Positions 10,893 through 24,308 are shown, numbered from the stretch's first letter. The stretch is DNA of 64,000 nucleotides from Lithodes maja (GCA_037953745.1 JBAKBP010000189.1:1-64000); one strand, 5' to 3'. Numbers and translations: made by a program. Notes: generated by a model from the sequence alone, not told the origin.

Positions 10893-11076
10893 ATTGTTTG
10901 TATTATTGCTTATTTACTAGACTTGGATTGTAATGTCATCACTGATGTTTTTATTGTTTGTATTATTGCTTATTTACTAGACTCTTGGATTGTAATGTCA
11001 TCACTGATGTTTTTATTGTTTGTATTATTGCTTATTTACTAGACTCTTGGATTGTAATGTCATCACTGATGTTTTT
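10893..11076. repeat. 62-bp minisatellite, three copies
   Basis: Three head-to-tail copies of a 62-bp unit beginning ATTGTTTGTATTATTG lie at 10893-10952, 10953-11014 and 11015-11076. The first lacks two bases (CT) and the others look identical, so the expansion is recent. Confidence 0.95.
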
Positions 11077-11318
11077 CTCTTCAAGTCAAGTATTTATCCA
11101 TTTCAATATTGTATTTTTCAGAATATTGAATGGCTAATTTTCTTCATGTACATGTTTCTTTATGTATTTGCATTTATATGTGTTATTCATGTACGTAGAG
11201 TATATACAAATCACGCATAATACTATATACATAAAGTAACAATCACATGGTATTTAATTGAATAGATATGTGATAGATGTGGGCCTTTCTTGACATTGGC
11301 ATAGATTAACTTATTAAC

Positions 11319-11418
11319 AATATGATACTCCCAAATACAATATGATACTCCCAAATACAATATGATACTCCCAAATACAATATGATACTCCCAAATACAA
11401 TATGATACTCCCAAATAC
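11319..11418. repeat. 20-bp tandem repeat, five copies
   Basis: Five copies of AATATGATACTCCCAAATAC follow one another without spacers. Because 20 is not a multiple of three, each copy shifts frame and no periodic protein is implied. Confidence 0.96.
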
Positions 11419-11496
11419 ATTAGACCTATTCCAAAGTACCGGTAACCAAAATCATCTAAAAGTAGGTACAATGATTAATGATGTTGGCATAAATGT

Positions 11497-11607
11497 AGTT
11501 GGCAGTGTGTGTGTGTATGTGAGTGAGTGTGTGTGTGTGGGTGTGTGTCTGTGCGCGCGTGTGTGAGAGAGGGAGAGAGATTCATGTTGCTTTAACCTTG
11601 TGTGTGT

Positions 11608-11638
<31 letters not shown>

Positions 11639-11640
11639 TC
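11497..11640. repeat. (GT)n and (GA)n low-complexity tract
   Basis: GT-rich and GAGA-rich simple sequence, ending in a short GACA run. Confidence 0.9.
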
Positions 11641-11859
11641 CGACATGCTATGCTCCGCTTAACTAAGTTGGGTGTCGCTTCCGTTTATTTCAACCTTATG
11701 TGGGATAGATTTACATAGATTTACATAGATACACTGGCCACACAGACCTTACGATCCAAATGAGGTGGTCAGGACTTAATTCTAGTAGAGATGGCATACC
11801 CGATAGAAAAGGAAAGTTGAAGGAAATGATATAAAAGAAGGTTCTCTCCCCACTCGCCG

Positions 11860-11894
<35 letters not shown>

Positions 11895-11975
11895 CATACA
11901 TACTACATACATATATTTAAAGAACGAGTGCTCAGCAGGAATTGCGGTTCTGGTCACGGTTGAGAGAGAGAGAGA
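11860..11975 (+). repeat. (GA)n plus first copy of the 69-bp spacer unit
   Basis: A GA run is followed at about 11891-11961 by a unit whose core reads GTGCTCAGCAGGAATTGCGG, and then by more GA. The same unit recurs at 15291, 15399, 15519, 18916, 19020, 20118 and 26185, always in this orientation and always next to (GA)n. The unit itself is unrecognised. Confidence 0.9.
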
Positions 11976-14900
11976 CTACACAGGAGTACAAAGGAAATCA
12001 AGCAACAACAGATCTAGTGACCCTTCTAGGTTGCTTGTCCTCCAAAACACTGAGGATCAAGTGTCCAAACAGTGGTTTAGAGTGGGTAAGGGAACATTGG
12101 AAAGAGAATTACTGCCCTGGAACTAATGTCCGTGGCAGGATTAGGAAGTTAGTAGAGGACAGATGGGTTAGTAACTGAGGGGGGGATAAAATAAAGTTAT
12201 TCATTTACAAACGCAGTCAGTCGCGGGTTTGATGAGAGATATTTGTCTAGGCGGAGTTTAGATGAATCAACGGTGATGCAGTCTATAACGTTTCGGGGAA
12301 GCCCATTCCACAAGTTGACAACTCGATTGAAGAAGAAATTCTTAGATTCGTGTGAGTTAAAAGATTTTCCAATAATTTTGCAACCGTTTCCCCGCGTGTA
12401 ATTAGCTTGGTCGATAGTGAAGTACTTACTACAGTTCATATTGTCGATGCCTTTGATGATTTTGAACACTTGAATTAAGTCACCTCTTAATCTGCGCTGG
12501 GTTAAAGGAAATAGATTTAATTCTGTAAGACGCTCTTCGTATGGTTTGTTCTTTAGGCTAGGTATCATTTTGGTAACTCTACGTTGAACTCGTTCTAGCT
12601 TTTTTATATCTTTTTGGTAATAAGGGCACCAGGATTGAACGCAGTATTCCAGAAGAGGGCGGACTAAGTAAAGGGTTAGGATAACTTCTTTGGATTTATG
12701 CTCAAATGACCTGCCTATAAAGCCAATTATTTTGTTTGCCTTCTTAACAACTTCTGAACATTGTTGACTCGGTTTTAGGTTACTCGATATTGTTACTCCC
12801 AGATCGGTTTCTCTGTTTACATTCTTAAGCTGAGTGCCATTCATCGAATAGTTTGCTTTCTCATTTAGGTATCCGACATGTAGTACTTTACATTTATTCG
12901 CATTGAAACTCATTTGCCAAATTTGGGCCCAACATGACAATTTATCTAGATTGTGTTGCATATCGTCAACTTGTTCTTTTGAAAGTACGCTATTTGCAAT
13001 TTTTGTATCGTCAGCAAATTTATAGATTGTACAGGTGAGACCCTCGTCTATGTCGTTGATGTATATTAGAAAGAGAATTGGTCCTAGTACCGATCCCTGG
13101 GGTACCCCGCTACTTACATTGGTCCATTTAGATGCCTTCCCGTTTATGACTACCCTTTGCTTTTGCTGAGCCAATTTTCTATCCATTTCAACACACCGTC
13201 TTGTATTCCATACGCTTTTAGTTTTAGCAGTAAACGTTTGTGGGGAACTTTGTCAAAGGCCTTTTGAAAATCAAGGTATATAATATCTACAGCTTTACAT
13301 CGTAGAGGTTGAGGATATCGTGGAAGAAGTCTAAGAGGTTTGTTAAACAGGAACGTTTTTTACGATAGCCGTGTTGAGTATCTTTAAGTATGTTATTTTC
13401 CTCTAAGTGATTTACGAGTCTGTCTCGTATGACCGTTTCTAGCATTTTACATACAACTGAGGTTAAGCTAATTGGACGATAGTTACTGGGTAGGGATTTG
13501 CTGCCTTTTTTGAATATCGGTGTTACGTTGGCTAGCTTCCACTGATCAGGCATAGTTCCAGACTGCAAGGATTTATTGAATAGTAATGTCAGTAGTTTGG
13601 AGAGCTCATCCTTAGCTTCCTTTAGAACTCTAGGCGAGATTGTATCAGGTCCTGGCGTTTTATTTACCTTGAGTTTATCTAAACAATTCAATACTTCTCT
13701 CTCTGTAACGGTGATATTGCTTAGAACATCTGAATTATCAATCTGAATCGGCGATGGTGTAGGGATATCACTGAGGTCTTCTGTTGTAAAAACTGATGCA
13801 AAGAAGGTATTGAGGGCATTACTCATTTGTACTTCGTCTTTGGTGTATTCTCCATTTTCATCGACTAACAGTCCAACAGTTGAAGTAACTACTTTTTTCT
13901 TTCTGATATAACTATATAATTCTTTCGGGTTTGTTTTACTTTGATTCGCAATATGTAACTCTAAGGTCTTTTTACTTTGCTTAATTAACTTTTTGGCTTT
14001 GCGTCGTAGCTCTACAAATTTCACCCGTTCTTCGTCATTTTGTGAGGATTTTAATCAATCATTAGCAAAAATTTTAGCAAGCAGGCAGTTTGAAATATCT
14101 TTATTCCACCATTTGGGCTTATTATTATGGCCTGGACGCCGTATTTTCGATGGTATGCAGTCTTGCACTGCTTTTAGGTAAGTGGTTTCGAATAACTTCC
14201 AAGATGTATTTATGTCGTTATTGTTAATTAAAAAGCTCCAGTCAGTTTCTTCAAACATAGCTCTAAGTTTATGGAAGTTTGCTTTCTTGAAATTAGGGAC
14301 TTTTTCGATGCTACTATTTGGTTCGTTACTAGTAAAGTTTAAAGTGAAAGTCATCGCACGATGGTCGCTGCTACTGAATTCATCACCAACATTCAAATTC
14401 TCTATCAATTCTTCTTTTGTTGCAAGTACAATGTCAAGAACGTTCTTACCACGGGTCGGCGTTCGAACAAATTGATAAAGCGAACTCTCTTGCAAGTTCG
14501 TATACAAGTCATGTCCAGAGTGTGAAGTAAGAGTATCGCCCCACTTGGTCACAGGTAAATTAAAGTCGCCAAAAATTACGGCATCTTGTGAGTTACTTAC
14601 ATCTGCAATTTGTTCGTAAATTTCTCGGTCAGTTTGCACTGATTGAGCTGGAGGTCTGTATATTAACGCAAGTATTATTTTTGTACCTTTATTATTCTTT
14701 ATTAGCACAAAAGACGTGTCGACGTTCACAATTTGAGGTTTTGACACGAGGGTCGGGTTAAGACTTTCTCTGATATAAAATAAAACGCCACCTCCATTTT
14801 TATTTATTCGGCTGTTCTCAAACATTACATAACCGGGAAGTGAATACTCTGCTAAAAAAGTCTCTATCTTCTGTATTGAACCAAGATTCTGTTATGCCAA

Positions 14901-15255
14901 TCACATCATAATTTTCTGTAAACACTAGTTCCTCTAAATCTGAAAATTTATTGTGTATGCTACGAGCGTTTGCATAGAAAACCTTTAAAGTTGCGGTTTT
15001 AGAACTCTTAGAACTCGCAGAATGTTCTTTCATCGAATTTTTGATTCTGGTCGGATCTACATTTACATTCATGGCTGTCCTCGGTCGTTATCCCTGGCGG
15101 TTTTGAAGTTGGGTCGTGTTGGTGGAGCTTTATCCAAATTCGCGGTTCTTGACGGATTAGTATTTAATTCCTTTGTAGGTTGCCGTCCTCGCTGTCTTCG
15201 GTCCTCCTTCCTGGTTGTCCTGTGCTGAGTCGATTTCTTCTCCGAAAATCCTTCA
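11976..15255 (-). mobile_element. CR1-like LINE copy A, 5'-truncated, dead
   Basis: The minus strand encodes ORF2 of a CR1-like non-LTR retrotransposon from an ATG at 15072 to a stop at 12197. An endonuclease (NARSI, GITESW, GDFNLP, SSDHR blocks) leads into a reverse transcriptase with SSGVPQGSVLGPILF and FADDTKI, and then a C-terminal segment. A roughly 220-bp 3' UTR ends in the repeat CCTTTGTACT, which abuts (GA)n. Only the last residues of ORF1 remain at the 5' side. Lesions include a 1-base insertion near 14855, a nonsense change near 14055, a 4-base deletion near 13295, and a deletion near 13165 that is shared with copy B. The enzyme would copy RNA at a nicked chromosomal target, but this copy cannot. 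Confidence 0.9.
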
Positions 15256-15355
15256 CTCTCTCTTCGAGAGAGAGAGAGAGAGAGAGATAGATGCAACATA
15301 CTACATACATATATTTAAAGACCGAGTGCTCAGCAGGAATTGCGGTTCTGGTCAT

Positions 15356-15404
<49 letters not shown>

Positions 15405-15473
15405 CATACTACATACCGGTACATATATTTAAAGACCGAGTGCTCAGCAGGAATTGCGGTTCTGGTCACGGTC

Positions 15474-15519
<46 letters not shown>

Positions 15520-15601
15520 TGCAACATACTACATACATATATTTGAAGACCGAGTGCTCAGCAGGAATTGCGGTTCTGGTCATGGTTTAGAGAGAGAGAG
15601 A
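15256..15601 (+). repeat. (GA)n spacer with three 69-bp units
   Basis: Three spacer units (15291-15359, 15399-15473, 15519-15588) alternate with (GA)n between LINE copies A and B. The middle one carries a small CCGGT insertion. Confidence 0.92.
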
Positions 15602-18600
15602 GTACAAAGGAAATCAAGCAACAACAGGTCTAGTGACCCTTCTAGGTTGCTTGTCCTCCAAAACACTGAGGATCAAGTGTCCAAACAGTGGTTTAGAGTG
15701 GGTAAGGGAACATTGGAAAGGGAATTACTGCCCTGGAACTAATGTCCGTGGCAGGATTAGGAAGTTAGTAGGGGACAGATGGGTTAGTAACTGAGGGGGG
15801 GGGGATAAAATAAAGTTATTCATTTACAAACGCAGTCAGTCGCGGGTTTGATGCGAGATATTTGTCTACGCGAAGTTTAAATGAATCAACGGTGATGCAG
15901 TCTATAACGTTTCGGGGAAGCCCATTCCACAAGTTGACAACTCGATTGAAGAAGAAATTCTTAGATCGTGTGAGTTAAAAGATTTACCAATAATTTTGCA
16001 ACCGTTTCCCCGCGTGTAATTAGATTGGTCGATAGTGAAGTACTTACTACAGTTCATATTGTCGATGCCTTTGATGATTTTGAACACTTGAATTAAGTCA
16101 CCTCTTAATCTGCGCTGGGTTAAAGGAAACAAATTTAATTATCTAAGACGCTCTTCGTATGGTTTGTTCTTTAGGCTAGGTATCATTTTGGTAACTCTAC
16201 GTTGAACTCGTTCTAGCTTGTTTATATCTTTTTGGTAATAAGGGCACCAGGATTGAACGCAGTATTCCAGAAGAGGGCGGACTAAGGAATTGTAAAGGGT
16301 TAGGATAACTTCTTTGGATTTATGCTCAAATGACCTGCCTATAAAGCCAATTATTTTGTTTGCCTTCTTAACAACTTCTGAACATTGTTGACTCGGTTTT
16401 AGGTTACTCGATATTGTTACTCCCAGATCGGTTTCTCTGTTACATTCTTAAGCTGAGTGCCATTCATCGAATAGTTTGCTTTCTCATTTAGGTATCCGAC
16501 ATGTAGTACTTTACATTTATCCGCATTGAAACTCATTTGCCAAATTTGGGCCCAACATGACAATTTATCTAGATTGTGTTGCATATCGTCAACTTGTTCT
16601 TTTGAAAGTACGCTATTTGCAATTTTTGTATCGTCAGCAAATTTATAGATTGTACAGGTGAGACCCTCGTCTATGTCGTTGATGTATATTAGAAAGAGAA
16701 TTGGTCCTAGTACCGATCCCTGGGGTACCCCGCTACTTACATTGGTCCATTTAGATGCCTTCCCGTTTATGACTACCCTTTGCTTTTGCTGAGCCAATTT
16801 TCTATCCATTTCAACACACCGTCTTGTATTCCATGCGCTTTTAGTTTTAGCAGTAAACGTTTGTGGGGAACTTTGTCAAAGGCCTTTTGAATATCAAGGT
16901 ATATAATATCTACAGCTTTACTCTCATCGTAGAGGTTGAGGATATCGTGGAAGAAGTCTAAGAGGTTTGTTAAACAGGAACGTTTTTTACGATAGCCGTG
17001 TTGAGTATCTTTTAAGTATGTTATTTTCCTCTAAGTGATTTACGAGTCTGTCTCGTATGACCGTTTCTAGCATTTTACATACAACTGAGGTTAAGCTAAT
17101 TGGACGATAGTTACTGGGTAGGGATTTGCTGCCTTTTTTGAATATCGGTGTTACGTTGGCTAGCTTCCACTGATCAGGCATAGTTCCAGACTGCAAGGAT
17201 TTATTGAATAGTAATGTCAGTAGTTTGGAGAGCTCATCCTTAGCTTCCTTTAGAACTCTAGGCGAGATTGTATCAGGTCCTGGCGTTTTATTTACCTTGA
17301 GTTTATCTAAACAATTCAATACTTCTCTCTCTGTAACGGTGATATTGCTTAGAACAAATGAATTATCAATCTGAATCGGCGATGGTGTAGGGATATCACT
17401 GAGGTCTTCTGTTGTAAAAACTGATGCAAAGAAGGTATTGAGGGCATTACTCATTTGTACTTCGTCTTTGGTGTATTCTCCATTTTCATCGACTAACGGT
17501 CCAACAGTTGAAGTAACTACTTTTTTCTTTCTGATATAACTATATAATTCTTTCGGGTTTGTTTTACTTTGATTCGCAATATGTAACTCTAAGGTCTTTT
17601 TACTTTGCTTAATTAACTTTTTTGGCTTTGCGTCGTAGCTCTACAAATTTTACCCGTTCTTCGTCATTTTGTGAGGATTTTAATCTATCATTAGCAAAAT
17701 TTTTAGCAAGCAGGCAGTTTGAAATATCTTTATTCCACCATTTGGGCTTATTATTATGGCCTGGACGCCGTATTTTCGATGGTATGCAGTCTTGCACTGC
17801 TTTTAGGTAAGTGGTTTCGAATAACTTCCAAGATGTATTTATGTCGTTATTGTTAATTAAAAAGCTCCAGTCAGTTTCTTCAAACATAGCTCTAAGTTTA
17901 TGGAAGTTTGCTTTCTTGAAATTAGGGACTTTTTCGATGCTACTATTTGGTTCGTTACTAGTAAAGTTTAAAGTGAAAGTCATCGCACGATGGTCGCTGC
18001 TACTGAATTCATCACCAACATTCAAATTCTGTATCAATTCTTCTTTTGTTGCAAGTACAATGTCAAGAACGTTCTTACCACGGGTCGGCGTTTGAACAAA
18101 TTGATAAAGCGAACTCTCTTGCAAGTTCGTATACAAGTCATGTCCGGAGTGTGAAGTAAGAGTATCGCCCCACTTGGTCACAGGTATATTAAAGTCGCCA
18201 AAAATTACGGCATCTTGTGAGTTACTTACATCTGCAATTTGTTCGTAAATTTCTCGGTCAGTTTGCACTGATTGAGCTGGAGGTCTGTATATTAACGCAA
18301 GTATTATTTTTGTACCTTTATTATTCTTTATTAGCACAAAAGACGTGTCGACGTTCACAATTTGAGGTTTTGACACGAGGGTCGGGTTAAGACTTTCTCT
18401 GATATAAAATAAAACGCCACCTCCATTTTTATTTATTCGGCTGTTCTCAAACATTACATAACCGGGAAGTGAATACTCTGCTAAAAAGTCTCTATCTTCT
18501 GTATTGAACCAAGATTCTGTTATGCCAATCACATCATAATTTTCTGTAAACACTAGTTCCTCTAAATCTGAAAATTTATTGTGTATGCTACGAGCGTTTG

Positions 18601-18875
18601 CATAGAAAACCTTTAAAGTTGCGGTTTTAGAACTCGCAGAATGTTCTTTCATCGAATTTTTGATTCTGGTCGGATCTACATTTACATTCATGGCTGTCCT
18701 CGGTCGTTATCCCTGGCGGTTTTGAAGTTGGGTCGTGTTGGTGGAGCTTTATCCAAATTCGCGGTTCTTGACGGATTAGTATTTAATTCCTTTGTAGGTT
18801 GCCGTCCTCGCTGTCTTCGGTCCTCCTTCCTGGTTGTCCTGTGCTGAGTCGATTTCTTCTCCGAAAATCCTTCAC
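15602..18875 (-). mobile_element. CR1-like LINE copy B, tandem duplicate of A
   Basis: This copy has the same family, orientation and 5' breakpoint as copy A: both start at the same nucleotide of ORF1, just before the VKDFRRRN block. ORF2 begins at 18691. The endonuclease part is open down to 17609, where a 1-base insertion in a T run breaks it. Further breaks follow near 17010, 16440 and 16130. Copy B shares with A a Tyr for Phe change in the QHGYRKK block and the small deletion near 16790. The shared breakpoint and lesions point to segmental duplication rather than two independent insertions. Confidence 0.9.
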
Positions 18876-18884
18876 TCTCTCTTC

Positions 18885-18916
<32 letters not shown>

Positions 18917-18980
18917 TGCAACATACTACATACATATATTTAAAGACCGAGTGCTCAGCAGGAATTGCGGTTCTGGTCAT

Positions 18981-19025
<45 letters not shown>

Positions 19026-19103
19026 CATACTACATACATATATTTGAAGACCGAGTGCTCAGCAGGAATTGCGGTTCTGGTCACGGTCTAGAGAGAGAGA
19101 GAG
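18876..19103 (+). repeat. (GA)n spacer with two 69-bp units
   Basis: Spacer units at 18916-18984 and 19020-19088 are flanked by GA runs, between LINE copies B and C. Confidence 0.92.
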
Positions 19104-20033
19104 TACAAAGGAAATCAAGCAACAACAGATCTAGTGACCCTTCTAGGTTGCTTGTCCTCCAAAACACTGAGGATCAAGTGTCCAAACAGTGGTTTAGAGT
19201 GGGTAAGGGAACATTGGAAAGGGAATTACTGCCCTGGAACTAATGTCCGTGGCAGGATTAGGAAGTTAGTAGAGGACAGATGGGTTAGTAACTGAGGGGG
19301 GGATAAAATAAAGTTATTCATTTACAAACGCAGTCAGTCGCGGGTTTGATGCGAGATATTTGTCTATGCGAAGTTTAAATGAATCAACGGTGATGCAGTC
19401 TATAACGTTTCGGGGAAGCCCATTCCACAAGTTGACAACTCGATTGAAGAAGAAATTCTTAGATCGTGTGAGTTAAAAGATTTACCAATAATTTTGCAAC
19501 CGTTTCCCCGCGTGTAATTAGATTGGTCGATAGTGAAGTACTTACTACAGTTCATATTGTCGATGCCTTTGATGATTTTGAACACTTGAATTAAGTCACC
19601 TCTTAATCTGCGCTGGGTTAAAGGAAACAAATTTAATTATCTAAGACGCTCTTCGTATGGTTTGTTCTTTAGGCTAGGTATCATTTTGGTAACTCTACGT
19701 TGAACTCGTTCTAGCTTGTTTATATCTTTTTGGTAATAAGGGCACCAGGATTGAACGCAGTATTCCAGAAGAGGGCGGACTAAGGAATTGTAAAGGGTTA
19801 GGATAACATCTTTGGATTTATGCTCAAATGACCTGCCTATAAAGCCAATTATTTTGTTTGCCTTCTTAACAACTTCTGAACATTGTTGACTCGGTTTTAG
19901 GTTACTCGATATTGTTACTCCCAGATCGGTTTCTTTGTTTACATTCTTCAGCTGAGTGCCATTCATCGAATAGTTTGCTTTCTCATTTAGGTATCCGACA
20001 TGTAGTACTTTACATTTATCCGCATTGAAACTC

Positions 20034-20036
<3 letters not shown>
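19104..20036 (-). mobile_element. CR1-like LINE copy C, 3' fragment
   Basis: Only the 3' third of ORF2 and the 3' UTR are present, from the MSFNADKCKVLHVG block leftward to the CCTTTGTACT end. It shares with copy B the loss of one base near 19462 and the stop-generating change near 19637, so it is closest to B. The 5' side stops abruptly at 20036 in a (GA)n run of about 80 bp, where reading simply continues into Leu-Ser repeats. The fragment is non-functional. Confidence 0.88.
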
Positions 20037-20118
<82 letters not shown>

Positions 20119-20211
20119 TGCAACATACTACATACATATATTTAAAGACCGAGTGCTCAGCAGGAATTGCGGTTCTGGTCATGGTTGAGAGAGAGAGAGA
20201 GAGAGAGAGCT
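20037..20211 (+). repeat. (GA)n with one 69-bp unit
   Basis: A GA run of about 80 bp, a spacer unit at 20118-20186, then a shorter GA run. Confidence 0.93.
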
Positions 20212-20306
20212 ACATAGATACACAGACCACACAGACCTCAAGGTCCTTACTAGGCAGTCTGGCCTTACAAACTATATATGCATATATATATATATATATA
20301 TATACA

Positions 20307-20357
<51 letters not shown>

Positions 20358-20472
20358 TACACCGGTACATACATATACACACATACACACACACACATAC
20401 ATACATACATACATATATATATACAGTATATATATACATACTGTACAGTGCACACACCTACACTTACATATA
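20212..20472. repeat. TA/CA simple-repeat region
   Basis: A short stretch similar to 11720-11770 (CACACAGACCT) leads into TA and CATA microsatellites. Confidence 0.85.
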
Positions 20473-22361
20473 TTTTTTTTTTTTTTTTTTTTTTTTTTCA
20501 TATCACCCCAGCCCTCTGCAGATAGAGGTCAAGCCTTCCCTTGAAAGCGTTTATTGTGTCGCTCTCCACCACTCTCGCTGGTAGTTTATTCCACTCTGTC
20601 GCCACACTGTAGGTGAAGAAACTCTTTGTGACATCTAGGTTTGCCTTTTTGGTTTTTAATTTCATAACATTTCCGCGAGTTTGATTAGTATTGTTTAATG
20701 TGAATAGTGCATTTACATCGACTTTGTCGAAACCTTTTAGTATCTTAAAGCACTCAATAAGCTGACCTCCTCTTTTTTAATGAGAACAGGTTCAATCGTT
20801 TAAGTCTTTCTTCATATGGTTTATTTCTTAATGAGGGTATCATCTTCGTCGCTCTACGCTGTACTGACTCGAGTCTTACAATGTCCTTGATCAGATAAGG
20901 TGACCAGAACTGCACACCATATTCAAGGTGGGGCCTCACCATACTTTTGAACAGTGGCAGTATTACGTTTTCATGTTTATATGTAAATTTTCGTTTAATA
21001 AAGCCCAATGCTATGTTTGCCTTATTTGCAGCTGCTATACATTGGTCGGAAGTTTTTAGGTTTTCAGATATTAGTACCCCTAGGTCTTTTACTACCGTTG
21101 CGGTTTTTATTTGTTTGCCATTCATTTCGTATTTGTATTTCATATTTCTGCTACCAACCTGCAGCACCTGACATTTATCGACATTGAAGGGCATCTGCCA
21201 TTTTTTCGACCACTCTGATATTTTGTTTAAATCAGATTGCAACGCATTTCTATCATCTTCGTTCAGGACTGTATTTCCTATTTTTGTATCGTCGGCAAAT
21301 TTGGAAATGGTGTTGTTTACCCCTACATCAATATCGTTAATGTAAATGAGAAACAGGACCGGTCCAAGGACTGAACCCTGTGGAACTCCACTAGTGACAG
21401 GCTCCCACTCCGATTCCACTCCATTTATCACCACTCTCTGCCTTCTGCCTGTAAGCCAATTGTTTATCCAAGAATGAATTTCACCTTTGATACCTATCCT
21501 CTCCAGTTTAGCCAATAGTTTTCGGTGAGGCACCTTGTCGAAAGCTTTGTGAAAGTCCAAGAAGATTATATCTAGTGATTTCGTCATGTCGTTTTATGTG
21601 AATAGTTTGTTATAAAATTCAATCAAATTTGTTAGGCATGACTTATTTGATCTAAAGCCGTGTTGACTATTTTTGATTAGGTTGTTTGATTCGAGGTAAT
21701 CTACTATCTTATCTCTAAGGATTTTTTCCATGATTTTTCCTACAATTGAAGTTAGACTAATTGGTCTGTAATTACTCGCTTTGGCCTTGCTACCCTTCTT
21801 GTATATCGGCGTAATGTTCGCATCTTTCCAATCACTCGGTACAATCCCCTGTAGTAATGATAAGTTAAATAGTTGTGTCAGGGGTTTTGCTATTTCGTCC
21901 TTAACATTCTTAATTATTTTCGGGTGGAGCATGTCGGGTCCCGGGGTCTTATTTACATTTAAATTACTCAATTTGCTTTGTACTTCGCTAACACTGATGG
22001 TGAAATCTCCTATCACATGAGTTGAGGTGTTATTTTCAAGGGTATGATCGATAATTTCTTCTGTGCAAACTGAGCCAAAATATTTGTTGAGCAGATTTGC
22101 CGTGTTTGTGTCACCTGTTATTGTCTGGCCATCTTCTATTAGCGGTCCGATTCCGCTTTTGATCTGTTTATTTTTATTTACGTAACTGTAGAATTTTTTG
22201 GGGTTTGTGGCACTTTCTCTGGCAATAGTCATTTCGTAATTTTGTTTCTTCGCCCTAATTATTTGTTTCACTTCCCTTCTACTATTTTTGTACAAGTTTT
22301 TAATTACTTCAGTGTTTGTGTTATTTTTTACAAGTTTGTGGAGTTGATTCCTTTTCCTTAT
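20473..22361 (-). mobile_element. LINE D/F (second CR1-like family), RT half
   Basis: A poly-A tail, seen as a T run at 20473-20498, marks the 3' end. Moving right, the minus strand encodes the C-terminal segment, the reverse transcriptase (TSGVPQGSVLGPVLF, FADDTKI, HKAFDKVPHRK) and a region rich in KTPGPD and NYRPISLTSIVGK. It is clearly a different family from copies A-C and has a poly-A tail instead of a CCTTTGTACT tail. An in-frame TAA at 21594 and a frameshift near 20770 disable it. The other half, with endonuclease and ORF1, lies at 24307-26138; the two were separated by the insertion of LINE E. Joining the halves at the short target duplication keeps the frame. Confidence 0.88.
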
Positions 22362-22362
22362 A

Positions 22363-24308
22363 TATAGTTATATCAGAAAGAAAAAAGTAGTTACTTCAAC
22401 TGTTGGACCGTTAGTCGATGAAAAAGGAGAATACACCAAAGACGAAGTACAAATGAGTAATGCCCTCAATACCTTCTTTGCATCAGTTTTTACAACCGAA
22501 GACCTCAGTGATATCCCTACACCATCGCCGATTCAGATTGATAATTCAGATGTTCTAAGCAATATCACCGTTACAGAGAGAGAAGTATTGAATTGTTTAG
22601 ATAAACTCAAAGTAAATAAAACGCCAGGACCTGATACAATCTCGCCTAGAGTTCTAAAGGAAGCTAAGAATGAGCTCTCCAAACCACTGACATTACTATT
22701 CAATAAATCCTTGCAGTCTGGAACTATGCCTGATCAGTGGAAGCTAGCCAACGTAACACCGATATTCAAAAAAGGCAGCAAATCCCTACCCAGTAACTAT
22801 CGTCCAATTAGCTTAACCTCAGTTGTATGTAAAATGCTAGAAACGGTCATACGAGACAGACTCGTAAATCACTTAGAGGAAAATAACATACTTAAAGATA
22901 CTCAACACGGCTTTCGTAAAAAACGTTCCTGTTTAACAAACCTCTTAGACTTCTTCCACGATATCCTCAACCTCTACGATGAGAGTAAAGCTGTAGATAT
23001 TATATACCTTGATTTTCAAAAGGCCTTTGACAAAGTTCCCCACAAACGTTTACTGCTAAAACTAAAAGCGCATGGAATACAAGACGGTGTGTTGAAATGG
23101 ATAGAAAATTGGCTCAACAACAGAAAGCAAAGAGTAGTCATAAACGGTAAGGCATCTAAATGGACCAATGTAAGTAGCGGGGTACCCCAGGGATCGGTAC
23201 TAGGACCAATTCTCTTTCTAATTTACATCAACGACATAGATGAGGGTCTCACCTGCACAATCTCAAAATTTGCTGACGATACAAAAATTGCAAATAGCGT
23301 ACTCTCAAAAGAACAAGTTGACGATATGCAACACAATCTAGATAAATTGTCATGTTGGGCCCAAATTTGGCAAATGAGTTTCAATGCGGATAAATGTAAA
23401 GTATACATGTCGGATACCTAAATGAGAAAGCAAACTATTCGATGAATGGCACTCAGCTTAAGAATGTAAACAGAGAAACTGATCTGGGAGTGACAATATC
23501 GAGTAACCTAAAACCGAGTCAACAATGTTCAGAAGTTGTTAAGAAGGCAAACAAAATAATTGGCTTTATAGGCAGGTCATTTGAGCATAAATCCAAAGAA
23601 GTTATCCTAACCCTTTACAATCCTTAGTCCGCCCTTCTTCTGGAATACTGCGTTCAATCCTGGTGCCCTTATTACCAAAAAGATATAAACAAGCTAGAAC
23701 GAGTTCAACGTAGAGTTACCAAAATGATACCTAGCCTAAAGAACAAACCATACGAAGAGCGTCTTAGAGAATTAAATCTATTTCCTTTAACCCAGCGCAG
23801 ATTAAGAGGCGACTAATTCAAGTGTTCAAAATCATCAAAGGCATCGACAATATGAACTGTAGTAAGTACTTCACTATCGACCAATCTAATTACACACGGG
23901 GAAACGGTTGCAAAATTATTGGTAAATCTTTTAACTCGCACGAATCTAAGAATTTCTTCTTCAATCGAGTTGTCAACTTGTGGAATGGGCTTCCCCGAAA
24001 CGTTATAGACTGCAGCACCGTTGATTCATTTAAATTCCGCCTAGACAAATATCTCGCATCAAACCCGCGACTGACTGCGTTTGTAAATGAATAACTTTAT
24101 CCTCCCCTCAGTTACTAACCCATATGTCCCCTACTAACTTCCTAGTCCTGCCACGTTAGTGGCAGGGCAGTAGTTCCCTTTCCAATGTTCCCTTACCCAC
24201 TCTAAACCACTGTTTGGACACTTGATCCTCAGTGTTTTGGAGGGACAAGCAGCCTAGAAGGGTCACTAGATCTGTTGTTGCTTGATTTCCTTTGTACTCC
24301 TTTGTACT
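22363..24308 (+). mobile_element. CR1-like LINE copy E nested in D/F
   Basis: This plus-strand copy of the A/B/J family is truncated within ORF2: its first bases match the SYIRKKKVV block of copy J. The reverse transcriptase is open to about 23421 (SSGVPQGSVLGPILF, FADDTKI). Small deletions near 23402, 23625 and 23815 then shift frame. The 3' UTR ends in two copies of CCTTTGTACT. The flanks carry CTTAT at 22357-22361 and 24307-24311, a likely 5-bp target duplication. The closest relative in the window is copy J (shared EKGEYTKDEV and EAKNELSKPLT). It is non-autonomous because it lacks an endonuclease. Confidence 0.88.

Noticed and set aside
10588..10933. Tyr-Ile-rich ORFs
   Set aside because: They are produced by the TA microsatellite.
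11319..11418. Possible CRISPR-like direct repeats
   Set aside because: The 20-bp repeats are contiguous with no spacers and lie in eukaryotic repeat DNA.
13993..14475. Plus-strand ORFs opposite LINE copies (also near 17622, 28317, 62187)
   Set aside because: They are antisense shadows that recur with each LINE copy.
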